From Mycobacterium sp. BK086 (GTDB lineage Bacteria > Actinomycetota > Actinomycetes > Mycobacteriales > Mycobacteriaceae), in contig SNWL01000003.1 in NCBI GenBank assembly GCA_004362315.1, positions 2,046,001 through 2,110,000 on the forward strand: 64,000 nt of DNA. Reading direction: 5' to 3'. The notes below the pieces were generated by a model. That model worked only from the letters and a program-made list of their open reading frames with translations, was not told the DNA's origin and searched no databases. Position numbers and translations under genes: made by a program. Position 1 is the first letter of the stretch. Each line of letters opens with the position of its first letter. Positions 57,538-64,000 of this stretch are shown here, in pieces.

Positions 57538-59187
57538 ATGACTGGAGACATTTCCGCCACCCCCGAATGGAACGCGCTGCGTCGCCACCACGACCAGATC
57601 GCCGGGAAACATCTCCGAGAGTTTTTCGCCGACGATCCCGCCCGCGGCACCGAGCTCACCCTCACCGTCGGTGACCTCTACATCGACTACAGCAAGCACC
57701 GCGTCGACCGGGAGACGCTGACCCTGCTGGTCGACCTCGCCAGTGCCGCGGGCCTCGAAGCGCACCGCGACGCCATGCTCGCCGGCGAGCACATCAACAC
57801 CTCCGAAGACCGCGCCGTGCTGCACACCGCGCTGCGGTTGCCGCGCGACGCCGCGCTGACCGTCGACGGCCAGAACGTGGTCGCCGACGTGCATCAGGTG
57901 CTCGACGCAATGGGCGATTTCACCGACCGGCTGCGCAACGGCGAATGGACCGGCGCCACCGGCGAACGGATCAAGACCGTCGTCAACATCGGCATCGGCG
58001 GTTCGGATCTGGGCCCGGTCATGGTGTACCAGGCGCTTCGGCACTACGCCGACGCCGGCATCTCTGCTCGATTCGTCTCCAACGTCGACCCGGCCGATCT
58101 GGTGGCCAAACTCGACGGACTCGACCCTGCCACAACACTTTTCATCATCGCCTCCAAGACGTTCTCGACGTTGGAGACGCTGACCAACGCCACAGCCGCC
58201 AGGCGCTGGCTCACCGACGCCCTCGGCGATGCCGCGGTGTCCAAGCACTTCGTGGCCGTCTCGACGAACAAGAAGCTGGTCGACGAGTTCGGTATCAACA
58301 CCGACAACATGTTCGGCTTCTGGGACTGGGTGGGCGGCCGCTACTCGGTGGACTCGGCGATCGGCCTTTCGGTGATGGCGGTGATCGGCCGGGAGGCGTT
58401 CGCCGACTTCCTGTCCGGCTTCCACATCGTCGACCGGCACTTCGCCACCGCGCCACTGGAATCCAATGCGCCTGCGCTGCTTGGCCTGATCGGGCTGTGG
58501 TACTCCGACTTCTTCGGTGCCGAAACCCGTGCCGTGCTGCCGTACTCCAACGACCTGTCCCGGTTCGCGGCGTACCTGCAGCAGCTGACGATGGAGTCCA
58601 ACGGCAAGTCGGTGAAGGCCGACGGGTCGCCGGTGACCACTCCGACCGGTGAAATCTTCTGGGGCGAGCCGGGAACCAACGGGCAGCACGCGTTCTATCA
58701 GCTGCTGCACCAGGGCACCCGGCTGGTGCCCGCGGACTTCATCGGGTTCTCCGAGCCCACCGACGACCTGCCGACCGCCGACGGCACCGGCAGCATGCAC
58801 GACTTGCTGATGAGCAATTTCTTCGCCCAGACCCAGGTGCTGGCGTTCGGCAAGACCGCGGCCGAGATCTCCGCCGAGGGCACGCCGGCGAACGTCGTGC
58901 CGCACAAGGTCATGCCGGGCAACCGGCCGAGCACGTCGATCCTGGCCAACCGGCTGACCCCGTCGGTGGTCGGGCAGCTGATCGCACTCTACGAACATCA
59001 GGTGTTCACCGAGGGCGTGATCTGGGGCATCGACTCGTTCGACCAGTGGGGTGTCGAGTTGGGCAAGACGCAGGCCAAGGCGCTGCTCGGGGTGATCACC
59101 AGCGACGGCTCACCGGCCAAGCAGACCGACAGCTCGACCGACGAGCTGGTGCGCCGGTATCGCGCTGAGAGGGGCCGGGCCCGCTAG
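57538..59187 (+). CDS. pgi: Glucose-6-phosphate isomerase
   Basis: A 549-residue enzyme interconverting glucose-6-phosphate and fructose-6-phosphate. PGI signatures are visible: [100 protein letters not shown] with the active-site His, and [14 protein letters not shown]. Length matches mycobacterial Pgi (about 550). ATG 57538 is the family start. The stop overlaps the convergent SDR gene stop by 4 nt (CTAG). It corresponds to Rv0946c. Confidence 0.97.
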   Translation: MTGDISATPEWNALRRHHDQIAGKHLREFFADDPARGTELTLTVGDLYIDYSKHRVDRETLTLLVDLASAAGLEAHRDAMLAGEHINTSEDRAVLHTALRLPRDAALTVDGQNVVADVHQVLDAMGDFTDRLRNGEWTGATGERIKTVVNIGIGGSDLGPVMVYQALRHYADAGISARFVSNVDPADLVAKLDGLDPATTLFIIASKTFSTLETLTNATAARRWLTDALGDAAVSKHFVAVSTNKKLVDEFGINTDNMFGFWDWVGGRYSVDSAIGLSVMAVIGREAFADFLSGFHIVDRHFATAPLESNAPALLGLIGLWYSDFFGAETRAVLPYSNDLSRFAAYLQQLTMESNGKSVKADGSPVTTPTGEIFWGEPGTNGQHAFYQLLHQGTRLVPADFIGFSEPTDDLPTADGTGSMHDLLMSNFFAQTQVLAFGKTAAEISAEGTPANVVPHKVMPGNRPSTSILANRLTPSVVGQLIALYEHQVFTEGVIWGIDSFDQWGVELGKTQAKALLGVITSDGSPAKQTDSSTDELVRRYRAERGRAR

Positions 59188-59933
59188 GCGAACGGTTTGG
59201 TCAGCCGCGGCGGCAGGATCCTCATCAAGGCCACCAGCGGGATCCACGGCCAGCCCGGCACGATCGCGCGCCCGCTCTCACGTTCGATGGCGTTGACGAT
59301 GTGGCGTACACCGGTCTCGTTGTCGACCATCAGCATGGTGGTGTTCGACTTGCCGGTCATCTCCGATTCGATGTAGCCAGGTTCGATGACGGTGACTTTG
59401 ATTGGGCCGGAAGCATATTCGGCGCGCAGCGATTCGCCGAGCGAGCTGACACCGGCCTTGCTCGCGGCGTAGGCGGCCTTGACGCCGGGCACACCCTTGT
59501 TGCCGAGCACGCTCGAGATCAGCACGAGGTGTCCCGATCCCGCTTCCTTGAACATCGCCAGCGCGGTCTCGGTCTGCACCAGTGCCGAGACGAGGTTGGT
59601 CTCGATGGTGGCCTTGTTGGCCCACAACTTGCCCGAGCCGAGCGGGGCGCCCTTGCCGATACCGGCGTTGACGATGATCCGGTCGATCCCGCCGAGCTCA
59701 TCGGAGAGTTCGGCGAACACCGTGGGCACCTGGTCGTGGTCGTTGACGTCCAGGGCCGCGACCGCGATCGTGATGTTCGGGTGGCGCTGGCTCAGTTCGG
59801 CCTTCAGCTCGTCGAGGCGGTCGACGCGTCGCGCGCAGAGCGCCAGGTCGCGCCCCTTGGCGGCGAAGGCGCGGGCCATGCCTGCCCCGAGTCCGGAGCT
59901 GGCACCGGTGATGAGGATCTTCTGGCGGGTCAC
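59184..59933 (-). CDS. Short-chain dehydrogenase/reductase (Rv0945-like)
   Basis: A 249-residue SDR. The Rossmann start [22 protein letters not shown] carries the TGxxxGxG motif, NAGIG the NAG motif, and the catalytic triad is seen as S in [11 protein letters not shown] and YAASKAG (Y-x3-K). The C-terminal end [21 protein letters not shown] is hydrophobic. It would oxidise or reduce an alcohol/carbonyl with NAD(P); the substrate is unknown. GTG 59933; the DNA glycosylase-like gene ends nine bases upstream on the same strand, so the two are probably co-transcribed, as are their M. tuberculosis counterparts Rv0944-Rv0945. Confidence 0.92.
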   Translation of the reverse strand: MTRQKILITGASSGLGAGMARAFAAKGRDLALCARRVDRLDELKAELSQRHPNITIAVAALDVNDHDQVPTVFAELSDELGGIDRIIVNAGIGKGAPLGSGKLWANKATIETNLVSALVQTETALAMFKEAGSGHLVLISSVLGNKGVPGVKAAYAASKAGVSSLGESLRAEYASGPIKVTVIEPGYIESEMTGKSNTTMLMVDNETGVRHIVNAIERESGRAIVPGWPWIPLVALMRILPPRLTKPFA

Positions 59934-59942
59934 CCCTGAACC

Positions 59943-60806
59943 CTATTTGAGCAGCTTCGACATCCGCCGGTCGGCCAGCACCTTGCCCCCGGTCTGACAC
60001 GTCGGGCAGTACTGAAAGGACTTGTCGACGAATGAGACCTCACGCACGGTGTCACCGCACACGGGGCACGGCAACCCCGTGCGCGCGTGCACCCGCAGTC
60101 CAGATCGCTTCTCCCCCTTCAGGGTTGCCGCCTGCTGCCCGACCGAGCGCTGCACTGCATCGGTCAGCACCGAGATCATCGCGTCGTGCAGCGCGCCCAG
60201 TTGCGCGGGCGTCAGCTTGTTGGCCGTCGCGAACGGGGACAGCTTCGCGACGTGCAGGATCTCGTCGCTGTAGGCATTGCCGATTCCGGCGATCACCTTC
60301 TGGTCGGTGATCACCGTCTTGATCCGGCCGGTGTGCGGCTTGAGGATCTCGGCCAGCTGCTCGGGACCGATCTCCAGCGCGTCCGGGCCCAGGCCCGCGA
60401 TGCCGGGAACCTTCGCCGGATCGTCGACGATCCACACCGCAAGGCGCTTTTGGGTGCCGGCCTCGGTGAGGTCGAAACCGGCCGCCTCGCCGGGCTTTCC
60501 GAGATGCACCCGCAGCGCGATCGGCCCCTTACCCGGTTTGAGCGGTGCGGCGGCGAGCTTGTCACTCCATTTCAGCCACCCCGCCCGCGACAGGTGGGTG
60601 ATCAGCCACAGTCCGCCGGCCTGCATCCCGAGGTACTTGCCCCAGCGCGCCGCGCCCGTCACCGGCTGCCCGTGCAACGCGGTCGGCGGCGGATCGAACG
60701 TCTTCAGCACTGAGAGCGCCGCGACGTCGATGCGCCCGACTGTGCTGCCGACGGCATGGCGGCGCAGATGGTCAGCCAGGGCCTCGACTTCGGGCAGTTC
60801 GGGCAT
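59943..60806 (-). CDS. Fpg/Nei-family DNA glycosylase-like protein (full-length Rv0944 counterpart)
   Basis: A 287-residue protein with the full Fpg/Nei plan: N-terminal PELPEVE (catalytic P2, E3), the lysine of GKYLG, the H2TH region KTVITDQKVIAGIGNAYSDEILHVAKLSP with the DNA-contacting Asn, and a four-Cys zinc finger CPVC...CPTC at the C-terminus. In the finger the position of the DNA-binding Arg of Fpg (GR-S/T-x-x-C pattern) reads DKSFQYC, with Lys. Rv0944 of M. tuberculosis is a truncated version about half this size. It may repair oxidised bases but with altered specificity, or be inactive. ATG 60806. A small membrane protein gene ends 18 bases upstream. Confidence 0.88.
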   Translation of the reverse strand: MPELPEVEALADHLRRHAVGSTVGRIDVAALSVLKTFDPPPTALHGQPVTGAARWGKYLGMQAGGLWLITHLSRAGWLKWSDKLAAAPLKPGKGPIALRVHLGKPGEAAGFDLTEAGTQKRLAVWIVDDPAKVPGIAGLGPDALEIGPEQLAEILKPHTGRIKTVITDQKVIAGIGNAYSDEILHVAKLSPFATANKLTPAQLGALHDAMISVLTDAVQRSVGQQAATLKGEKRSGLRVHARTGLPCPVCGDTVREVSFVDKSFQYCPTCQTGGKVLADRRMSKLLK

Positions 60807-60824
60807 TCATCCAGATTAGCCGCG

Positions 60825-61217
60825 CTAGCGGCGCTCAGAGTCCTTGAACGGCAGCGAGAACAGCCAGCTGACGATCGACAGCACGATCGCGGCCCAGATG
60901 GCCGTCCACCAGAACTGGTTGATCTGCAGTCCCCAATGGGTGGTGTGCTCGGTGATCCACGCGGTGATCCACAACATCAGCGCATTGATGACGACGTGAA
61001 TGAGCCCGAGCGTCAGGATGTACAGCGGTATCGACATGAACTGCACCAGTGGCTTGATGATCGCGTTCACCAGGCCGAAGATGACCGCGACCACCAGAAC
61101 GATGCCCACCCGCTGCACCGCGGTGTCACCACCGACGAAACTGATACCGGGCACGATCATCGTGACGACCCACAACGCCAGTCCGGTGACTGCGGCGCGA
61201 AGCAGAAACGGTCCCAT
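60825..61217 (-). CDS. Phage-holin-4-like small membrane protein
   Basis: A 130-residue protein with four transmembrane segments (LLRAAVTGLALWVVTMIVPGI, GIVLVVAVIFGLVNAIIKPLV, IPLYILTLGLIHVVINALMLWI, WTAIWAAIVLSIVSWLFSLPF). The pattern matches the phage holin family 4 superfamily 2 / YvlD-like proteins; in bacteria these are not phage genes and have no assigned role. Conserved N-A-I-I-K-P and NALMLW are visible. ATG 61217. cobF ends 18 bases upstream on the same strand, and the Fpg-like gene follows after 18 bases, so a co-transcribed set is plausible. Confidence 0.85.
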   Translation of the reverse strand: MGPFLLRAAVTGLALWVVTMIVPGISFVGGDTAVQRVGIVLVVAVIFGLVNAIIKPLVQFMSIPLYILTLGLIHVVINALMLWITAWITEHTTHWGLQINQFWWTAIWAAIVLSIVSWLFSLPFKDSERR

Positions 61218-61235
61218 GCGGGAATCTTCGCAGAC

Positions 61236-61970
61236 CTAGGCCCGCAAGAGATAGATGTCCATGATCCAGCCGTGTTGGGCTCGGGCATCGGCCCGCAGTG
61301 CGGCGATCTGCTCGCCGACCTCGCCCACCGTGCCCGACATCAGCACTTCGTCAGGTGTGCCGAGGTAGGCGCCCCACCAAATGCGGGTCTGCGGTGGGCA
61401 ACTCAGAAACGAACAGTCCCCGTCGAGCATCACGACCGCCGAACCCGTCACCCCGGTGCTCCGCAGCTGGCGTCCGGTGGTGATCAGCACGGGTTCACCG
61501 ACATCGTTGAGCGGAATGCGGTGCCGCGCGGTCAGTGCCTGCACAGCGGTGATCCCGGGGATGACGTCGTAGTCGAAGTCGACATGGCGGCCGACCTCGT
61601 CGAGGATCCGCAGCGTGCTGTCGTACAGCGATGGATCGCCCCAGGCCAGGAAGGCCCCGACCCCGTCGGGGCCGAGTTCGGTCTCGATGGCCTGCGCCCA
61701 CAGTCGGGCCCGGGCATGGTGCCAGTCGGCGACGGCCTGCGTGTAATCGCCGTCGCCGGCGCGTTTCGGGTCGGGCAGTTCGACGAAGCGGTAGCGCGGC
61801 TCGGTGATGAAGCGCTGGCAGATCTCCCGGCGCAGCGCGACGAGGTCGCTCTTGGCCTCGCCCTTGTCCATCGCGAAGAACACGTCGGTGTCGTTCAGCG
61901 CACGGATCGCCTGTGATGTCACGTAGTCGGGGTCGCCGGCTCCGATGCCGATGACGTGGATGGTGCGCAC
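61236..61970 (-). CDS. cobF: Precorrin-6A synthase (deacetylating)
   Basis: A 244-residue SAM-dependent methyltransferase of the aerobic cobalamin pathway that methylates precorrin-5 at C1 and releases acetate. Motifs: HVIGIGAGDPDYVTSQAIRALNDTDVFFAMDKGEAKSDL (methyltransferase start), FLAWGDPSLYDSTLRILDEV (GDPxxY substrate loop) and YDVIPGITAVQAL. Length is normal. GTG 61970. No other cob gene is nearby, so it is detached from the main cob cluster. The gene is absent from M. tuberculosis, which has been suggested to explain its limited B12 synthesis; its presence here points to an environmental or rapidly growing species. Confidence 0.95.
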   Translation of the reverse strand: MRTIHVIGIGAGDPDYVTSQAIRALNDTDVFFAMDKGEAKSDLVALRREICQRFITEPRYRFVELPDPKRAGDGDYTQAVADWHHARARLWAQAIETELGPDGVGAFLAWGDPSLYDSTLRILDEVGRHVDFDYDVIPGITAVQALTARHRIPLNDVGEPVLITTGRQLRSTGVTGSAVVMLDGDCSFLSCPPQTRIWWGAYLGTPDEVLMSGTVGEVGEQIAALRADARAQHGWIMDIYLLRA

Positions 61971-61979
61971 CGCCAGAGC

Positions 61980-63143
61980 CTAACGAAAGCTCCTGACCGC
62001 CACGGGCACCAGGAGTACCACCGCGAAGCAGCCACCGACCGCCCCGGAGATCAGCAGTGGCAGCGTGCCGTCGCTGCCCCACAGCAGCCCGGCCCACAGT
62101 CCGGCGGCCAAGACCGCGAAACCGCTGGCGCCCTGGAACACTCCCTGCGCACTGGCTTGCCGGTCGGCGCCGGCGAGCGAGGAGATCCAGGCCTTCCCGA
62201 CACCGTCGGTGCACGCGGTGAAGATCCCGTAGGCCGCGATCAGTCCCCAGGCCGCCATCGGGTCGGTTGTCAACCCCAGCCCGAGATAGCCGATGGCGAA
62301 GAAGACCAGTCCGACGCCGAACACCGCGGAACGGGGCAGTCTGTCGGCCAGCACTCCGGCTGGGAAGCTGACGACCGCATACACCAGGTTGTAGCCGACG
62401 TAGGCGAGGATCACTTCGACGACGCTGAAGCCGATCTCGTTGAGCCGCAACAGCAGTAGAGCATCCGGGAAGTTGACGGCACCGAACGCGACCAGCATCG
62501 CGGTCACCCGCCAGTACCGTCGGGGAAGCTCGCGCAGTCCGCGGAAGATCGGCTGACGTTTCAGGCGTAGCTGCGCGCGCCTGGGTTCGCGGACCAGGAA
62601 GACCAGCAGCACCGACAGCACCGCCGGGACGATCGCGACGTACAGCAGTGGCGCGATGTGGTGATCGAGCAGCTCGTAGCCGGCCAGCCCGATCAGCGGG
62701 CCGACCACCGCACCGAACGTGTCCATCGCACGGTGGAAGCCGAACACCCTACCGCGCAAGGACTTATCGACGTCCTCGACCAGGAGCGCATCGCGGGGCA
62801 CTCCGCGAATCCCCTTGCCGAGCCGGTCGACCACGCGTCCGGCGAGCACGCCGGGCCACGCGACGGCGACCGCGACGATGACCTTGCCCAAGGCCGCCAT
62901 CCCGTATCCCGTTGCGATCAAAGGACGTTTGGCGAACCGGTCACCCAGTGGACCGACCGCCAGCTTGGTCAGCGAGGCCGCCCCCTCGGCAGCCCCCTCG
63001 ATGGCGCCCACCACCGCGGGCGGCGCACCCAGCACGGTGGTCAGGTAGATCGGCAACAGCGGATAGAGAAGTTCACTGGCGGTGTCCTGGAGGAATGACA
63101 CCGCCGCGAGTACCCGGACATTGCGGGTCAGCCAAGAAGCCAT
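61980..63143 (-). CDS. MFS transporter
   Basis: A 387-residue membrane protein with about twelve transmembrane segments in the MFS pattern. The loop-2/3 motif is GPLGDRFAKRP, the second half contains AGVLADRLPRSAVFG, the half-repeat of the same motif. Early residues RNVRVLAAVSFLQDTASELLYPLLPIYL carry the D-x-x-x-E pattern seen in a group of sugar/antibiotic efflux-like MFS proteins. The substrate is unknown. ATG 63143; cobF begins nine bases after its stop, so they may be co-transcribed, but no link to cobalamin is evident. Divergent from the DUF2231-like gene across 41 bases. Confidence 0.85.
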   Translation of the reverse strand: MASWLTRNVRVLAAVSFLQDTASELLYPLLPIYLTTVLGAPPAVVGAIEGAAEGAASLTKLAVGPLGDRFAKRPLIATGYGMAALGKVIVAVAVAWPGVLAGRVVDRLGKGIRGVPRDALLVEDVDKSLRGRVFGFHRAMDTFGAVVGPLIGLAGYELLDHHIAPLLYVAIVPAVLSVLLVFLVREPRRAQLRLKRQPIFRGLRELPRRYWRVTAMLVAFGAVNFPDALLLLRLNEIGFSVVEVILAYVGYNLVYAVVSFPAGVLADRLPRSAVFGVGLVFFAIGYLGLGLTTDPMAAWGLIAAYGIFTACTDGVGKAWISSLAGADRQASAQGVFQGASGFAVLAAGLWAGLLWGSDGTLPLLISGAVGGCFAVVLLVPVAVRSFR

Positions 63144-63184
63144 TTGCGTCGATTATCTACCACCGCCTCGGTAACATTCGGCGC

Positions 63185-63667
63185 GTGTCCACATTCAACG
63201 GACTTCCCGCCCATGTTCTGCTGGTGCATTTCATCGTCGTGCTGGGACCGCTGACGGCGGTGTTGGCCATCGTGTGCGCGGTGTGGCCCGCGGCGCGGCA
63301 GCGCCTGGTGTGGCTAGTGCTCGCGCTGGCGCTGGGTGTCGCGGTGCTGACGCCGTTGACCACCGAGGCCGGCGAGTGGCTCGAGCACCAGGTGGGGCGT
63401 TCACCGCTCCTACACACCCACACCGAGCTCGGGGACACCATGCTCTATTTCGCGCTGGCGTTGCTCGTCGCGGCGGTGCTGCTGGCCGTGGTGCACGTTC
63501 GGGCCGACCGCGACAAGCCGCTGCCTTCGGTCCTGTCGATCCTCGTGGCCGTCTTCGTCGTGGTAGCCGGTGTGGCGACCATCGTGCAGGTGTACCGCAT
63601 CGGTGACTCGGGCGCCAAGGCCACCTGGGGCGGGATTGCGCAGTCGGTATCGGGAGCTGCTGACTAG
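63185..63667 (+). CDS. DUF2231-like small membrane protein
   Basis: A 160-residue protein with four transmembrane segments (VLLVHFIVVLGPLTAVLAIVCAV, LVWLVLALALGVAVLTPLTT, TMLYFALALLVAAVLLAVVH, LSILVAVFVVVAGVATIVQV). The N-terminal GLPAHVLLVHF and the LLHTHTELGDTMLYF segment between TM2 and TM3 carry histidines, as in DUF2231-type proteins thought to bind haem or metal in the membrane. Function unknown. GTG 63185 was chosen because the longer frame overlaps the divergent MFS gene. The stop is 21 bases from the end of the convergent AraC-type gene. Confidence 0.78.
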   Translation: MSTFNGLPAHVLLVHFIVVLGPLTAVLAIVCAVWPAARQRLVWLVLALALGVAVLTPLTTEAGEWLEHQVGRSPLLHTHTELGDTMLYFALALLVAAVLLAVVHVRADRDKPLPSVLSILVAVFVVVAGVATIVQVYRIGDSGAKATWGGIAQSVSGAAD

Positions 63668-63688
63668 CCTGTCGGACAGTGCTTTTCG

Positions 63689-64000
63689 TCAGCTGTACAG
63701 GGTGACGCTGGGAGCCTCGCCGAACTCGGCGCGGTAAGCCTGGCTGAACCGCCCGGTGTGGGCGAACCCCCAGCGGGTGGCGATCGCCGCCACGGTGTCA
63801 CGGGATGGGTCGGCGGCCAACAGATCTCGATGGGCTCGCTCCAGCCGGACGTGGCGCAGGTACGCGATCGGAGTGGTGTCGAGGTGCCTGCGGAACATGT
63901 ACTGCACGGCCCTGGGCGTGACGTCGATGGCGGTGGCGACATCGGCCATCGCGATATCGCGCGCGCAGTTGTCGTGGATGTAGTCGATCGCCTGGCGCAG
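63689..64000 (-). CDS. AraC-family transcriptional regulator, C-terminal part (5' end outside window)
   Basis: The minus-strand frame is open from the window edge at 64000 to TGA at 63691-63689, giving 103 residues. It covers both helix-turn-helix motifs of an AraC/XylS DNA-binding domain: DIAMADVATAIDVTPRAVQYMFRRHLDTTPIAYLRHVRLERAHRDLL and TVAAIATRWGFAHTGRFSQAYRAEFGEAPS. The sensor domain is beyond the window, so the ligand and targets cannot be guessed. Confidence 0.92.
   Translation of the reverse strand: MRQAIDYIHDNCARDIAMADVATAIDVTPRAVQYMFRRHLDTTPIAYLRHVRLERAHRDLLAADPSRDTVAAIATRWGFAHTGRFSQAYRAEFGEAPSVTLYS

Noticed and set aside
60825..61217. Possible prophage remnant because of the holin-family match
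   Set aside because: This holin-4-type family is a common chromosomal membrane protein; no other phage gene is nearby.

Overview
The window is a high-GC actinobacterial chromosome segment from a mycobacterium, most likely a rapidly growing one (Mycolicibacterium type). The case rests on long gene-order matches to the Mycobacterium tuberculosis Rv0944-Rv0996 neighbourhood, recalled from memory, together with an MspA-type outer-membrane porin and a cobF gene, which slow growers such as M. tuberculosis lack. Most genes abut or overlap by 1-8 nt, and GTG starts are common. I see no CRISPR array, phage or insertion sequence.

Layout. 1-7.4 kb: the end of a cytochrome P450 gene overlapped by an MFS exporter and a GNAT-fusion gene, then a DUF5313 membrane protein, a flavin/F420-type oxidoreductase, a class-C-type serine hydrolase, a structured intergenic stretch, a 61-residue protein and a DUF1214 protein. 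7.4-12.7 kb: tRNA-Ala(CGC), then the galU-glp(moeA)-rimJ-glpR run, 5-formyl-THF cyclo-ligase and the redox chaperone gene ruc behind a CIRCE operator. 12.7-21.4 kb: an EAL phosphodiesterase, a SAF protein, mscL, an MspA-family porin, a new small ORF with a perfect CRP-type site next to it, and the envelope-stress block moaB-pepD-mprB-mprA, then rpmF. 21.6-30.0 kb: a six-gene overlapping operon resembling acyclic-terpene/leucine catabolism (AtuA-like, acyl-CoA dehydrogenase, carboxylase beta, carboxylase alpha, acyl-CoA dehydrogenase, enoyl-CoA hydratase). 30-41.8 kb: DUF1707 protein, Ser-rich exported protein, VWA/AAA+ pair, purH-purN, perM, DUF5336 protein and an SfnG-like dimethylsulfone monooxygenase. 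41.8-42.8 kb: a Vsr/DUF559-type nuclease-like gene bracketed by two related 62-bp palindromic repeats. 42.9-52.2 kb: F420-type oxidoreductase, thiolase-like protein, sucD-sucC, M23 peptidase, membrane protein, uvrD1, and chorismate mutase preceded by a Phe/Tyr-rich leader peptide. 52.2-64 kb: SGNH acyltransferase, acyl-CoA ligase, succinate-semialdehyde-type dehydrogenase, pgi, SDR, Fpg-like protein, small membrane protein, cobF, MFS transporter, DUF2231-like protein and the end of an AraC-type regulator.

How it fits together. Several themes are housekeeping: TCA cycle (sucCD), purine synthesis (purHN), sugar activation (galU, pgi), aromatic amino acids (chorismate mutase) and repair (uvrD1, Fpg-like). 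Others concern the envelope and division: Glp/GlpR, PerM, the DUF5336 protein, PepD/MprAB, MscL, porin and an M23 peptidase. The accessory elements most worth a second look are the putative Phe/Tyr attenuator before chorismate mutase, the repeat-bracketed nuclease-like gene, the CIRCE site before ruc, the CRP-like site beside an unlisted 52-residue ORF, and the P450-MFS-GNAT operon.
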